Source: Microbacterium indicum DSM 19969
Lineage (GTDB): Bacteria > Actinomycetota > Actinomycetes > Actinomycetales > Microbacteriaceae
Assembly (NCBI RefSeq): GCF_000422385.1
Contig: NZ_AULR01000004.1
Coordinates: 62,001-126,000 of the forward strand
Direction of reading: 5' to 3'
DNA length: 64,000 bases
The notes below the pieces were generated by a model. It did no database searches and had not been told where the DNA came from. It worked only from the letters and a program-made list of their open reading frames with translations. Below, in pieces: positions 43,795 through 52,836 of this stretch. Both the position numbers and the translations under genes were made by a program. Numbering within the stretch: position 1 is the stretch's first letter; every line of letters starts with the position of its first letter.

Positions 43795-45084
43795 ATGAGG
43801 ATCACACGCCGCACGTTCGTCGTCGGCGCCGGGGCAGGGGCGCTCGCGGTGCTGCTCGCGTCGTGCCGCGGCGCGGATCCGGCCCCCTCGCCGTCTCCGA
43901 CCGCGTCGGCGACGCCGAGCCCCACGCCGTCGCCGACCGAGAGCCCCGCGGTCCCCGAGCCGTCGGCCTTCGTCCGCTCTCGATGGTCGACCGACCCGTT
44001 CGCGCTCGGCGCTCGCAGCGCCGTCCTCGCGGGGGGCGTCTCGGGCGCCCGCGCGACGCTCGCCGAGCCGATCGACGACCGCCTCTTCTTCGCCGGCGAG
44101 GCCTACGACGAGGATGCCCCCGGCACGGTCGCGGGCGCGCTCCAGTCGGGGTACGACGCGGCGCAGGCCGTCTCGGGCGCGGGCTCGGTCGGCGAGCGCT
44201 TCGCCGTCATCGGCGCCGGGGCCGCGGGCGCGGCGGCGGGCCAGCGCCTCGCCGCGTGGGGCTTCGACGTGACGGTGATCGAGGCGCGCGACCGGCCGGG
44301 CGGTCGGATCGCCTCCGAGCCGGGCGACGAGTGGGGCGTGACGCCGCAGCTCGGGCCGTGGATCCTCGGCGCGGGCGACGCCTCGCTCTCGGCCCAGCTC
44401 CCCGCCTACGACGTCGAGGTCGTCGGCCTCGCGGGCGACGACCTGCTCGGATCGCTGCGCGAGAGCGCGGCGCAGGCTGCCGACGGCGCGACGCTCGCCG
44501 AGACGGTCGACCAGGCCCTCCCGGCCTTCGCGGCCCTGACGGGAGCCGACCCGCAGACGGTCTCGGCGCAGAGCCTCCCCGCGTGGCCCGTCGCGCCGTA
44601 CGAGGCGGTCACGGGCGACCTCACGGCGCTCGCCGGGCAGCTCCTCGACGGCGTCGACGTGACCTACTCGACGTCCGTCACCGCGATCTTCGCCGACGAC
44701 CGCGGCGTGAGCCTCCGCTTCGCGTCGGGGGAGTCGCTCTCCTTCGACCGCGTCGTCGTGACCCTGCCCGTGGGGGTTCTCCAGAAGGGATCCGTCGAGT
44801 TCGACCCGCCGCTCTCCGACGACAGGCAGTCGGCGCTCGACGCGCTCGACGCCGGCGCGATCGAGTACGCGTGGCTGCGCTACGACGAGCCGATCTGGGA
44901 CGACGGGGCGACGTTCCGGCAGTCGCCCGAGGGCCCCATCCGGCTGTGGGTCGACCTGCGCGAGGCGACGGGGGAGCCGATCCTCGTCGGCGTCGCGGGG
45001 GCCGACGACGCGCGGGAGTTCGCGGCGATGTCGGACGACGACGCCCGCGCCGCCGCGCTCGCCTCGCTCGCCGCCGTCGCCTGA
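43795..45084 (+). CDS. Tat-exported lipoprotein resembling a circularly permuted flavin amine oxidase
   Basis: 429 residues. RRTFVVGAG and LLASC (C24) form a twin-arginine lipoprotein signal, followed by a Ser/Pro/Thr linker (28-55). Residues 61-125 carry the motifs that normally END a flavin monoamine oxidase: RWSTDPFALG (64-72), RLFFAGEA and GTVAGALQSG. Only then comes the normal START, the FAD dinucleotide fold VIGAGAAGAAAG (138-149) with EARDRPGGR (163-171), then the substrate part. The protein ends at ALASLAAVA, just where the W-DP-x-A-x-G segment would be expected. It is therefore likely a permuted, extracytoplasmic, membrane-tethered oxidase. Substrate unknown. Confidence 0.83.
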   Translation: MRITRRTFVVGAGAGALAVLLASCRGADPAPSPSPTASATPSPTPSPTESPAVPEPSAFVRSRWSTDPFALGARSAVLAGGVSGARATLAEPIDDRLFFAGEAYDEDAPGTVAGALQSGYDAAQAVSGAGSVGERFAVIGAGAAGAAAGQRLAAWGFDVTVIEARDRPGGRIASEPGDEWGVTPQLGPWILGAGDASLSAQLPAYDVEVVGLAGDDLLGSLRESAAQAADGATLAETVDQALPAFAALTGADPQTVSAQSLPAWPVAPYEAVTGDLTALAGQLLDGVDVTYSTSVTAIFADDRGVSLRFASGESLSFDRVVVTLPVGVLQKGSVEFDPPLSDDRQSALDALDAGAIEYAWLRYDEPIWDDGATFRQSPEGPIRLWVDLREATGEPILVGVAGADDAREFAAMSDDDARAAALASLAAVA

Positions 45085-45121
45085 GCCGGGGCGGCGCCCG
45101 CACGATGGGAGGATGGTCGGC

Positions 45122-46000
45122 GTGACCGACAGCACCGTTCTCGTCGTGGGCGAGGCCCTCATCGACATCGTGACCGAGGGCGGATCCGCCGCCGAGCACG
45201 TCGGCGGCAGCCCGGCCAACGTCGCGCTCGGGCTCGGGCGCGCCGGCGTCGACGCCGCGCTCCTCACGCAGGTCGGCGACGACGACCGCGGCCGCCGGAT
45301 CGTGCGCCGCATCGAGGAGTCGGGATCGCGCGTCCTCCCCGCGTCGGTGCGGCCGGGGCGCACCTCGACGGCGCACGCGACGATCGGGGCCGACGGATCG
45401 GCGACATACGCGTTCGACATCAGCTGGGGTGCGCTGCCCGAGATCGCGGCCGCCCCGGCCCTCCTCCACACGGGGTCGATCGCCGCGTTCCTCGAGCCGG
45501 GCGCCGACGCCGTGCTCGCCCTCATCGACCGGCTCGCGCCCGCCGAGGTCACCTTCGACCCCAACATCCGCGCGGCCCTCGTGGGGGAGCACGCCGCGGC
45601 GTCGGAGCGCTTCGCGGCGCTCGCCGAGCGCGCGACCGTCGTGAAGATGAGCGACGAGGACGCCGCGTGGCTGTTCCCGGGTCTCGCGGTCGACGCGGTC
45701 ATCGACCGCGTCCTGACGCTCGGCCCGCGGCTCGTCGCCGTGACGCTCGGAGCCGACGGATCCCGGATCGCGACGGCCGCCGAGCGCGTGTCGATCGCGC
45801 CCGTGAGCGTCGACGCCGTCGACACCATCGGCGCGGGCGACACGTTCATGGCGTCGCTCATCGCGTCGATCGTCGCGGGGGGCACGGGATCGCTCGGCTC
45901 AGCCGACCTGCGGCGCATCGGCGACCGCGCGGCCGCCGCGGCCGCGATCACGGTCTCGCGCGCGGGCGCCGACCTGCCCTGGGCGTCGGAGCTCGCCTGA
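45122..46000 (+). CDS. PfkB-family carbohydrate kinase (fructokinase-like)
   Basis: 292 residues of the ribokinase fold. VVGEALIDIVTEGG and HVGGSPANVALGLGRAG are the N-terminal signature; DTIGAGDTFMASL (about 240-252) contains the catalytic Asp and the anion hole. Most similar in pattern to fructokinases. An ATG at 45113 would add three residues, but GGGAGG (45107-45112) touches it, whereas it is ideally spaced from GTG 45122. The neighbour on the left is the flavoprotein; no sugar transporter is nearby. Confidence 0.88.
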   Translation: MTDSTVLVVGEALIDIVTEGGSAAEHVGGSPANVALGLGRAGVDAALLTQVGDDDRGRRIVRRIEESGSRVLPASVRPGRTSTAHATIGADGSATYAFDISWGALPEIAAAPALLHTGSIAAFLEPGADAVLALIDRLAPAEVTFDPNIRAALVGEHAAASERFAALAERATVVKMSDEDAAWLFPGLAVDAVIDRVLTLGPRLVAVTLGADGSRIATAAERVSIAPVSVDAVDTIGAGDTFMASLIASIVAGGTGSLGSADLRRIGDRAAAAAAITVSRAGADLPWASELA

Positions 46001-46627
46001 TCAGGCGGTCTGCCGCCAGCGGCTCAGCGCGATGAGGCCCGAGGCGACGCCCGCGAAGACCGCGAGGGCGATCGCGACGGTCCCGAGGAACTCGGGGATC
46101 CCCGACACCTGTCGGAGGTCGAGGAAGTAGTACGGGAACCACCCGATCCGCGTGCCGCGCCACATCGTGACGAGCCCCCACACGATCGGGTACGCGAGAA
46201 CCCAGGGGATGAGCCGCCAGTGCGCGGCCCTCCGCCCCGGCCCGACGACCCAGCCGAGGATCGTGAGCGCCGGCAGCACGAAGTGCAGGACGACGTCGGA
46301 CCACGGCACCGTCATCGGGATGCCGCGGACCCCCGACTGCCAGACGAGCAGCGCGAACACGAGCCCCGCCGTGATGGTCCAGCTGAGGACGACGGTGCGG
46401 AGATCCGTGAGCCAACACGGGTCGACGGGGCGGCGCAGGGCCATCGCGCCGCCGATCGCCGCGACCCCGACGAAGGCGATGTTCGACTCGATCGTCAGGT
46501 AGGCGAGGAAGTTCTGCCCCGCGATCGTCTGCGATCCGAGGCCCCAGAACAGGCGGTGCAGCAGGGCGACGGCGCACAGCGCGGCGGCGGCGAGCCGCGC
46601 CGCCCCGAAGATCGTGCGCCTGGTCAC
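46001..46627 (-). CDS. Pr6Pr-like six-segment membrane protein
   Basis: 208 residues with six hydrophobic segments. LTIESNIAFVGVAAIGG (about 44-60), VVLHFVLPALTILGW and YPIVWGLVTMWRGTRIGWFPYYFLD are the family signatures of the Pr6Pr/FAR-17a-like proteins. Function in bacteria is unknown. TAGACT is 7 bases before the GTG on the reverse strand. Stop abuts the stop of the sugar kinase gene, so the two are exactly back to back. Confidence 0.8.
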   Translation of the reverse strand: MTRRTIFGAARLAAAALCAVALLHRLFWGLGSQTIAGQNFLAYLTIESNIAFVGVAAIGGAMALRRPVDPCWLTDLRTVVLSWTITAGLVFALLVWQSGVRGIPMTVPWSDVVLHFVLPALTILGWVVGPGRRAAHWRLIPWVLAYPIVWGLVTMWRGTRIGWFPYYFLDLRQVSGIPEFLGTVAIALAVFAGVASGLIALSRWRQTA

Positions 46628-46634
46628 CCCGGCG

Positions 46635-46640
46635 AGTCTA
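46635..46640 (-). promoter_or_regulatory. -10 hexamer of a leaderless promoter for the Pr6Pr-like gene
   Basis: TAGACT on the reverse strand lies 7 bases before GTG 46627. Confidence 0.5.
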
Positions 46641-46707
46641 CGGACGCGCGCCCATCAGCCGGGCGAGCGCGCGGAAGGGGCGGGGATCCCGGCGCGCCCC
46701 GAGACGC

Positions 46708-46746
46708 CGAACGGCGCCGGATCCGCGGGGGATCCGGCGCCGTTCG
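46708..46746. terminator. Terminator downstream of the MetE-like gene
   Basis: A perfect 17-bp inverted repeat (46708-46724 with 46730-46746, 5-base loop) begins 11 bases after the stop of the MetE-like gene on the reverse strand. Its arms contain GGATCC, as in the terminator after clpB. Confidence 0.72.
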
Positions 46747-46756
46747 TGCGGGCTGG

Positions 46757-47956
46757 TCAGATGCGCGAGGCGGCGAGGCGGGCGCCCTCGCCGAGCGAGG
46801 CGAGTTTCGCCCACGCGATGTCCTCGTGGACGCGGCCGCCGAGTCCGCAGTCGGTCGCGGCGATGACGCGCTCGGGGCCGACGATCTTCGCGAAGCGCTC
46901 GATGCGCTGGGCGACGAGCTCGGGGTGCTCGACGAGGTTCGTCGAGTGGCCGACGACGCCGGGGACGAGGATCAGGTCGTCGGGGATCAGGCCAGCGTTC
47001 TCCTGCCACACGGCCCACTCGTGCTCGTGGCGCGCGTTCGCGGCCTCGAACGAGATCTGGCCGACGTTCGCCTGGAGCACCGTCGCGAGGATGTGCTTCA
47101 GCTCGATGTCGGTCGTGTGCGGGCCGTGCCACGAACCCCAGCAGAGGTGCAGGCGCACCTGCTCCTTCGGCAGGCCCTCGACGGCCTGGTTGATCGCGTC
47201 GACGCGCTTCTGCGTGAACGCGACGTAGTCGGCCACGGAGGGCTCGGGGTTGATCTGATCCCAGTTCTCGGCGAGCGACGGGTCGTCGAGCTGCACCGTG
47301 AGGCCCGCGTCGGTGATCGCGCGGTACTCCTCGTGCATGACGGACGCCCACGCCGCGAGGTGCGCCTCGTCGGACCCGTAGAACTCGTCGACGACGCGCG
47401 AGCCCGAGCCCGGCGCGATCGCCGTGATGAACCCCTTCTCCCCGCTCTGCAGCGCGCCCGTGAGGTGCGCGATGTCGGCGGCGACGGCGGCCTGGCCGCG
47501 GTACGACAGCGCGCCCGTCGTCGAGGGGAACGCCGTCGCGTTCCGGCCCGTCTCGACCGACTCGGCGTACACGGCGGGGAACGCCTGCCTGTCGCGGCGG
47601 TCGAGGAAGCTCGTGAGGCGGATGTCGCCGGGCGCCGAGCGCGTCGGCTCCTCCGTGAAGGCGTTGACCTCGGTGAGCGAGAGGCCCGCGACGCGCTGGA
47701 ACGAGTAGCTCCACCACGCGCCGTAGTCGACGGCGTTCGACATCGCCTTGCCGAACTCGCCGTCGCCCGGCTGGGTGATCCCGACTTCGCGCTGCCTGCG
47801 GACGACGTCGGCGACCGCCTCGTCGACGAGCTCTTCGAACGCGGGGGTCGACTTCAGGGTGAAGCCGTCGTCCTCGAACTCGCGCGCGGCGTTCGCGTCG
47901 ATGAGCGCCTGCGTGCGGGGCAGGCTGCCCGCCGTCGTGGTCTGGATCTCGGTCAT
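46757..47956 (-). CDS. MetE C-domain-like cobalamin-independent methyltransferase
   Basis: 399 residues, one TIM barrel equivalent to the C-terminal half of MetE. TTTAGSLPRTQALID begins the barrel. HLCWGSWHGPH (about 270) supplies the His-x-Cys zinc ligands, with ISFEAANARHEHE and ATDCGLGGR giving the Glu and last Cys. Such short MetE-like proteins methylate homocysteine or other thiols from methyl donors other than polyglutamyl-THF. It is divergent from a probable organosulfur operon, which supports a role in methyl-sulfur metabolism. Leadered, with GGAG 9-12 bases before the ATG. Confidence 0.88.
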   Translation of the reverse strand: MTEIQTTTAGSLPRTQALIDANAAREFEDDGFTLKSTPAFEELVDEAVADVVRRQREVGITQPGDGEFGKAMSNAVDYGAWWSYSFQRVAGLSLTEVNAFTEEPTRSAPGDIRLTSFLDRRDRQAFPAVYAESVETGRNATAFPSTTGALSYRGQAAVAADIAHLTGALQSGEKGFITAIAPGSGSRVVDEFYGSDEAHLAAWASVMHEEYRAITDAGLTVQLDDPSLAENWDQINPEPSVADYVAFTQKRVDAINQAVEGLPKEQVRLHLCWGSWHGPHTTDIELKHILATVLQANVGQISFEAANARHEHEWAVWQENAGLIPDDLILVPGVVGHSTNLVEHPELVAQRIERFAKIVGPERVIAATDCGLGGRVHEDIAWAKLASLGEGARLAASRI

Positions 47957-48113
47957 GGGTGTGCCTCCGGGCGATGGGTGGATCCCTTCGAGCGTAGGCG
48001 CCCGGCGCGCGGAGCCCCAACGGGGGTGTGACGCCGCGTGACGGATCCGTGGCGCTCGCCCCCGCGCTCCGGAACACTGGGGCGATCCTCCCCGCCGCCC
48101 GAAAGGTCGCACC

Positions 48114-49391
48114 ATGCCCGTCGTCGAACACGCCGTCGCGCCCAAGAAGGCGCCGCCGCGCCTCCCCGCCGACTACGCGTCGCTCCACGCGCACTTCGCG
48201 CCGATCTTCGCCGACATCGCGGCGGGCGCGCTCGAGCGCGAGACGACGCGCGCGCTGCCCTTCGCCGAGATCCGCCGGCTCGACGAGGCGGGCTTCGGCA
48301 CCCTGCGCGTGCCGGCCGAGCACGGCGGACCTGGCGCGTCGATCGAGACCTTCGCGCGCCTGCTCGTCGACCTCGCCGCGGCCGACTCGAACATCGCCCA
48401 CCAGTACCGCTCGCACGCGGGTTTCCTCGACGCGCTGCGCTTCCAGCCCGCGCGGATCCAGGAGGTCTGGTACCCGCGGATCCTCGCGGGCGCGACGGTC
48501 GGCAACGCGTCGACCGAAAAGGGCGGCAACGCGCTCGGATCCCTCAACACGGTCATCTCCGAGGGTCCGGACGGCGCGCGCATCACGGGGCGCAAGTTCT
48601 ACACGACGGGCACGATCTACGCCGACTACACGCGCGTCTCGGCCGCCGTCGAGGGGGCGGACGGCCGCCGCTTCGCCGTCGTGCCGACGGACGCGCCCGG
48701 CGTCGAGATCGTCGACGACTGGGACGGCTTCGGCCAGAAGCTCACGGGCACGGGGACGACGACCTTCGACGACGTCGCGGTCGAGCCCGCGGGGCTCCTC
48801 GACCGCGTCCCCCGCTCGGCCGAGGCGACCCACGAGGCGGCGTACTTCCAGCTCATCCTCCTCGCGGTCCTCGCCGGGATCGCGCGCGCCGCCCTGCGCG
48901 ACGCCGCCGAGCTCGTCGCGGGCCGCGCCCGCACCTTCAACACGGGCCTCGGGCTGCCGTTCCGCGAGGACCCGCTGATCCAGGAGGCGATCGGCCGCAT
49001 CGCCGCGAAGGCGCACGCGGCCGAGGCGGTCGTGCTGTCGGTCGCGCGCACGCTCGACGAGGGCGTCGCGGCCGCCGAGGCCGCGGGCCTTCCGGCCGAC
49101 GCCGAGAGCGTCCCCCGCGCCGTGCACGAGTCGGAGATCGCCGTCGAGCACGCCCAGGTCACGGTCCCCGAGCTCGCGCTCGGCGCCGCGCAGGACCTGT
49201 TCCTCACGGTCGGGGCGTCGGCGACCTCGACGAAGAAGGGCCTCGACCGCCACTGGCGCAACGCGCAGACGGTCGCGACGCACAACCCCATCGCATTCCG
49301 GGCGCGCTCGCTCGGCGAGTACTGGATCAGCGGATCCCTGCCCGAGGGCCTCAACGCCATCGGCGACGCGACGCAGAGGGCCGCGTCGTGA
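48114..49391 (+). CDS. Acyl-CoA dehydrogenase-like flavin monooxygenase (SfnB/DszC type)
   Basis: 425 residues of the acyl-CoA dehydrogenase fold. ALPFAEIRRLDEAGFGTLRVP, DSNIAHQYRSHAGFL, GNASTEKGGNALG and GRKFYTTGTIYADY are features of the SfnB/DszC branch, which are FMN-dependent monooxygenases rather than dehydrogenases; the usual catalytic Glu of true acyl-CoA dehydrogenases is not evident. First of three coupled genes (next start overlaps its stop) that also include an importer and a DszA-type monooxygenase, suggesting oxidation of an imported sulfone, sulfonate or thioether as sulfur source. Confidence 0.83.
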   Translation: MPVVEHAVAPKKAPPRLPADYASLHAHFAPIFADIAAGALERETTRALPFAEIRRLDEAGFGTLRVPAEHGGPGASIETFARLLVDLAAADSNIAHQYRSHAGFLDALRFQPARIQEVWYPRILAGATVGNASTEKGGNALGSLNTVISEGPDGARITGRKFYTTGTIYADYTRVSAAVEGADGRRFAVVPTDAPGVEIVDDWDGFGQKLTGTGTTTFDDVAVEPAGLLDRVPRSAEATHEAAYFQLILLAVLAGIARAALRDAAELVAGRARTFNTGLGLPFREDPLIQEAIGRIAAKAHAAEAVVLSVARTLDEGVAAAEAAGLPADAESVPRAVHESEIAVEHAQVTVPELALGAAQDLFLTVGASATSTKKGLDRHWRNAQTVATHNPIAFRARSLGEYWISGSLPEGLNAIGDATQRAAS

Positions 49392-50716
49392 CGCTCCTCG
49401 CCGAGCGGCCCGCCGCCGCGTCGCCCGCCATGAAGCGCCGCGTGCTGCTCTCGGCCTTCGCCGGCACGACGATCGAGTGGTACGACTTCTACCTCTACGG
49501 CACCGCCGCCGCGCTCGTCTTCAACGTGCAGTTCTTCCCGACGCAGAGCGAGTTCGCGAGCACCATCGCGTCGTTCGCGTCGCTCGCCGTCGGCTTCCTC
49601 GCGCGCCCCGTCGGCGGGATCGTCGCGGGCCACCTGGGCGACCGGATCGGCCGCAAGGCGCTCCTCGTCGCCTCGCTGCTCATCATGGGCATCGCCTCGA
49701 CCCTCATCGGCCTCCTGCCGAACTACGACGTCCTCGGCTGGTGGGCGGCCGCGGCGCTCGTGGCGCTGCGGCTCGTACAGGGCTTCGCCGCCGGCGCCGA
49801 GTGGGGCGGATCCGCGCTCCTCTCGGTCGAGCACGCGCCGCCCGCCCGCCGCGGGCTGTTCGGATCGTTCACCCAGATCGGGTCGGCGGCCGGCATGCTC
49901 CTCGCGACCGCCGCCTTCGTCCTCGTGCAGGCGGCGACGACCGACGAGCAGTTCGCGGCGTTCGGCTGGCGGATCCCGTTCCTCCTCTCGGCGCTGCTCG
50001 TGGCGCTGGGCCTGTGGGTGCGCCTCGGCGTCGCCGACGCCCCCGAGTTCCAGGACGTCAAGGACCGCGGCGAGACCCGCCGCATGCCCGTCGTCGAGAT
50101 CTTCGCGCACCACTGGCGGCCGCTGCTCGTCACGATCTTCCAGCGGGTCGCGCAGAACAGCGTCTACTTCCTCATCACCGTCTACATGCTGAGCTACCTC
50201 GCGAGCACGCGCGGCGACGACCAGGCGGGGACCGTGGCCGTCATGATCGCCTCGGCGGTCGGCCTCGCGACGGGCCCGTTCTGGGGGTGGCTGTCCGATC
50301 GCGTCGGCCGCAAGCCCGTCACGGCGTTCGGCTTCATCGCGATCGCCGTGTTCGGCTGGGTGTTCTTCGCGTTCCTGACGAGCGGGGATCTCGCGCTCCT
50401 TCCGATCGTCGTGATCTTCGGCATGAACATCGCCCACGACGCCGTCTACGGTCCGCAGGCCGCGTGGTTCGCCGAGCAGTTCCCCGTCGAGGTCAGGTAC
50501 TCGGGCGTCAACCTCGGCTACCAGCTCGGGTCCGTGATCGGCGGCGGGATCATGCCGCTCGTCGCGGCGCTGCTCTACGCGGCGGGCGGCGAGACGCCCT
50601 GGCTGATCTGCGGCTACCTCACCTTCCTCTGCGTGCTGTCGGGAACCGCGACGCTGCTCGCACGCGACCCCCGCGGCGCCGAGGTGCGCGCCGCCCGCAC
50701 GACCGGAGCCTCATGA
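49388..50716 (+). CDS. MFS metabolite:H+ symporter (MHS family)
   Basis: 442 residues, twelve membrane segments. GTTIEWYDFYLYGTAAAL in the first segment and RPVGGIVAGHLGDRIGRKALL in loop 2-3 are the MHS-family (ShiA, ProP-like) signatures; RRGLFGSFTQIGSAAGMLLA follows. Imports small organic anions or zwitterions with protons. GTG overlaps the stop of the monooxygenase gene (GTGA), and its own stop overlaps the next ATG, so it belongs to the sulfur operon. The cargo is probably the organosulfur substrate of the two flanking oxygenases. Confidence 0.88.
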   Translation: MTLLAERPAAASPAMKRRVLLSAFAGTTIEWYDFYLYGTAAALVFNVQFFPTQSEFASTIASFASLAVGFLARPVGGIVAGHLGDRIGRKALLVASLLIMGIASTLIGLLPNYDVLGWWAAAALVALRLVQGFAAGAEWGGSALLSVEHAPPARRGLFGSFTQIGSAAGMLLATAAFVLVQAATTDEQFAAFGWRIPFLLSALLVALGLWVRLGVADAPEFQDVKDRGETRRMPVVEIFAHHWRPLLVTIFQRVAQNSVYFLITVYMLSYLASTRGDDQAGTVAVMIASAVGLATGPFWGWLSDRVGRKPVTAFGFIAIAVFGWVFFAFLTSGDLALLPIVVIFGMNIAHDAVYGPQAAWFAEQFPVEVRYSGVNLGYQLGSVIGGGIMPLVAALLYAAGGETPWLICGYLTFLCVLSGTATLLARDPRGAEVRAARTTGAS

Positions 50717-52083
50717 CCGCGAAGCCGATCCTCCTCAACGCGTTCGACATGCTCACCCCGGTGCACCAGTCGCCGGGGCTCTGGCGGCACCCCGACTCGC
50801 GGGCCGAGGAGTTCCAGAAGCTCGAGTACTGGACGGGCCTCGCCCGGACGCTCGACGCCGGCGGGTTCGCGTCGCTCTTCCTCGCCGACATCGTGGGCGT
50901 CTACGACGTGTATGGCGGGAACGGCGACGCCGCGGCGCGCCACGGCGTGCAGTTCCCGCTCCTGGATCCGCTCGTCGCCGTGCCCGCGATGGCGGCGGCG
51001 ACCGAGCGGCTCGGCTTCGGCGTGACGGCGTCGGTGACCTACGAGCACCCGTACCTGCTGGCGCGCACCCTCACGACGCTCGACCACTTCACGAACGGCC
51101 GCGTCGCGTGGAACATCGTGACGAGCTACCAGGACTCGGCCGCGCGGAACATCCTCGGCCGCGACGAGCAGATCCCGCACGCCGAGCGCTACGACCGCGC
51201 CGACGAGTACATGGACGTCATGTACGACCTGTTCGAGGGATCCTTCGCGGACGGCGCCGTCGTCGCCGACCGCGACGCGAACGTGTTCGTCGACCCGGAT
51301 CGCGTGCGCGATATCGGGCACGACGGGCGGTGGTTCCGCGTTCCGGGGCAGGCGCTCGCCGCGCCGGGCCCGCAGCGCACGCCGTTCCTCTTCCAGGCCG
51401 GGGCGTCGAAGCGCGGCCAGCAGTTCGCGGTCGACCACGCCGAGGCGATCTTCTTCTCGGGCGGGACCCCGGGCCTCGTCAGGCGCTGGGTCGACGGGGT
51501 GCGCGACGGCCTCGAGGAGGCGGGCCGCCCGCGCGACGCCGTGAAGATCTTCTCCCTCGCGACCGTCATCGTCGCCGAGACCGACGAGGAGGCGGAGGCG
51601 CGCCTCGCCGAGTACCGATCCTTCGTCGACACCGAGGCGGCGCTGACGCTCTTCAGCGGGTGGACGGGCGTCGACTTCGCGGGCGCAGATCCGGGCGACG
51701 CCGTCGAGGACATCGTGACCGAGGCCAGCCGCTCGGCCCTCGCGTCGTTCACGACCCTCGCGAGCGGGCGCACCTGGACGGTGCGCGAGCTCGCCGAGTT
51801 CGTCTCGATCGGCGGGCGCGGGCCCGTGATCGTCGGCTCGCCCTCGTCCGTGGCCGACGAGCTCGAGCGGTGGATCCGCGAGGCCGACGTCGACGGCTTC
51901 AACGTGTGCGCCGCCGTGCGCCCCGCCGACCTCGAGCGCTTCGCCGAGCTCGTCTCGCCCGAGCTGCGCCGCCGCGGCCTGCTCGACGACGCGGGGGATC
52001 CCGTGACGCTCCGCGAGCGGATCGGCGGGCGGGGCCCGCACCTCGCCGACGACCACGCGGGGTCCCGGCACCGCATACGCTGA
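50713..52083 (+). CDS. LLM-class flavin monooxygenase (NtaA/SnaA/DszA family)
   Basis: 456 residues. KPILLNAFDMLTPVHQSPGLWRHP start, then TASVTYEHPYLLARTLTTLD and GRVAWNIVTSY, which define the NtaA/SnaA/DszA/DmoA branch of luciferase-like monooxygenases; PFLFQAGASKRGQQFA contacts FMN phosphate. Uses reduced FMN to cleave C-S or C-N bonds (dimethyl sulfide, dibenzothiophene sulfone, nitrilotriacetate). With the SfnB/DszC-like protein and importer it suggests a sulfur-scavenging route. A separate flavin reductase is needed; the FMN reductase at 13082 is far away and only a possible partner. Confidence 0.88.
   Translation: MTAKPILLNAFDMLTPVHQSPGLWRHPDSRAEEFQKLEYWTGLARTLDAGGFASLFLADIVGVYDVYGGNGDAAARHGVQFPLLDPLVAVPAMAAATERLGFGVTASVTYEHPYLLARTLTTLDHFTNGRVAWNIVTSYQDSAARNILGRDEQIPHAERYDRADEYMDVMYDLFEGSFADGAVVADRDANVFVDPDRVRDIGHDGRWFRVPGQALAAPGPQRTPFLFQAGASKRGQQFAVDHAEAIFFSGGTPGLVRRWVDGVRDGLEEAGRPRDAVKIFSLATVIVAETDEEAEARLAEYRSFVDTEAALTLFSGWTGVDFAGADPGDAVEDIVTEASRSALASFTTLASGRTWTVRELAEFVSIGGRGPVIVGSPSSVADELERWIREADVDGFNVCAAVRPADLERFAELVSPELRRRGLLDDAGDPVTLRERIGGRGPHLADDHAGSRHRIR
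52076..52081 (+). promoter_or_regulatory. -10 hexamer of a leaderless promoter for the GNAT gene
   Basis: TACGCT overlaps the 3' end of the LLM monooxygenase gene and lies 6 bases before ATG 52088. Confidence 0.5.
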
Positions 52084-52087
52084 TCCC

Positions 52088-52765
52088 ATGCGTGAGATCC
52101 GCGAGCTGGACACCGTCGAACTGATCCTCGAGGCGCAGGGGGTGCTCGACGCGATCCGCGGCCCCGAGCGCGTCGTCGACGCCGGCACGCTGCGCGCCCT
52201 GCAGCAGGCGGGCGACTACGCCTTCGGGTTCTTCGACGAGGGCCGCATGGTCGGCGCGTCCGTCGCGTTCTTCGGGCCGCCCGCGAGCCGCTCGATGCAC
52301 TCGCACATCACGGCGCTGCTGCCCGAGTTCCGCGGGCGCGGGTGGGGCCGCGAGCTCAAGGAGCACCAGCGACAGTGGGCGCTGACGCAGGGCGTCGGCA
52401 ACATCACGTGGACCTTCGATCCGCTCGTCGCGCGCAACGCGCACTTCTTCCTGACGGTCCTGGGCGCGCGCGCGACGGGCTACTCGGTCAACCAGTACGG
52501 GATCTTCGGGGGCGGCGACGCGGGCGACGAGTCGGATCGCCTCGACGTCACGTGGTCGCTCGCCGAGTTCGCGAAGCCGCCGGCGGAGGGCGACGTCGCC
52601 GATGTCCTCGAGATCCCCGCCGACGTCGAGCAGCTGCGCGTCGACGACCCCCGCGCAGCCAACGACTGGCGCATGAAGGTGCGCCGCGAGATGGCCGTGC
52701 TGCGCGGCCGCGGCCTCGAGATCGCGGGCTTCGACCCCGAGCGCGGGTACCTCTTCACGGCGTGA
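52088..52765 (+). CDS. GNAT-family N-acetyltransferase
   Basis: 225 residues. The acetyl-CoA loop is ALLPEFRGRGWGRELKEHQRQW (R-G-R-G-x-G, about 76-92), after SMHSHITALL. NITWTFDPLVARNAHFFLTVLGARATGY forms the following strand and helix. The C-terminal 80 residues are a family-specific extension. This is the type often labelled predicted GNAT superfamily acetyltransferase. Substrate unknown; no link to the sulfur operon beyond position. Confidence 0.8.
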   Translation: MREIRELDTVELILEAQGVLDAIRGPERVVDAGTLRALQQAGDYAFGFFDEGRMVGASVAFFGPPASRSMHSHITALLPEFRGRGWGRELKEHQRQWALTQGVGNITWTFDPLVARNAHFFLTVLGARATGYSVNQYGIFGGGDAGDESDRLDVTWSLAEFAKPPAEGDVADVLEIPADVEQLRVDDPRAANDWRMKVRREMAVLRGRGLEIAGFDPERGYLFTA

Positions 52766-52836
52766 CGCCCCGCGCGCAGGCGGTTCATCGCCCGCTCATG
52801 ACCCCGTCATAAGCGCCGACGGTGTGCTGGGTGACC

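Noticed and set aside
47957..48113. A sulfur-regulator operator between the MetE-like gene and the monooxygenase operon
   Set aside because: No convincing inverted or direct repeat is visible in these 157 bases.
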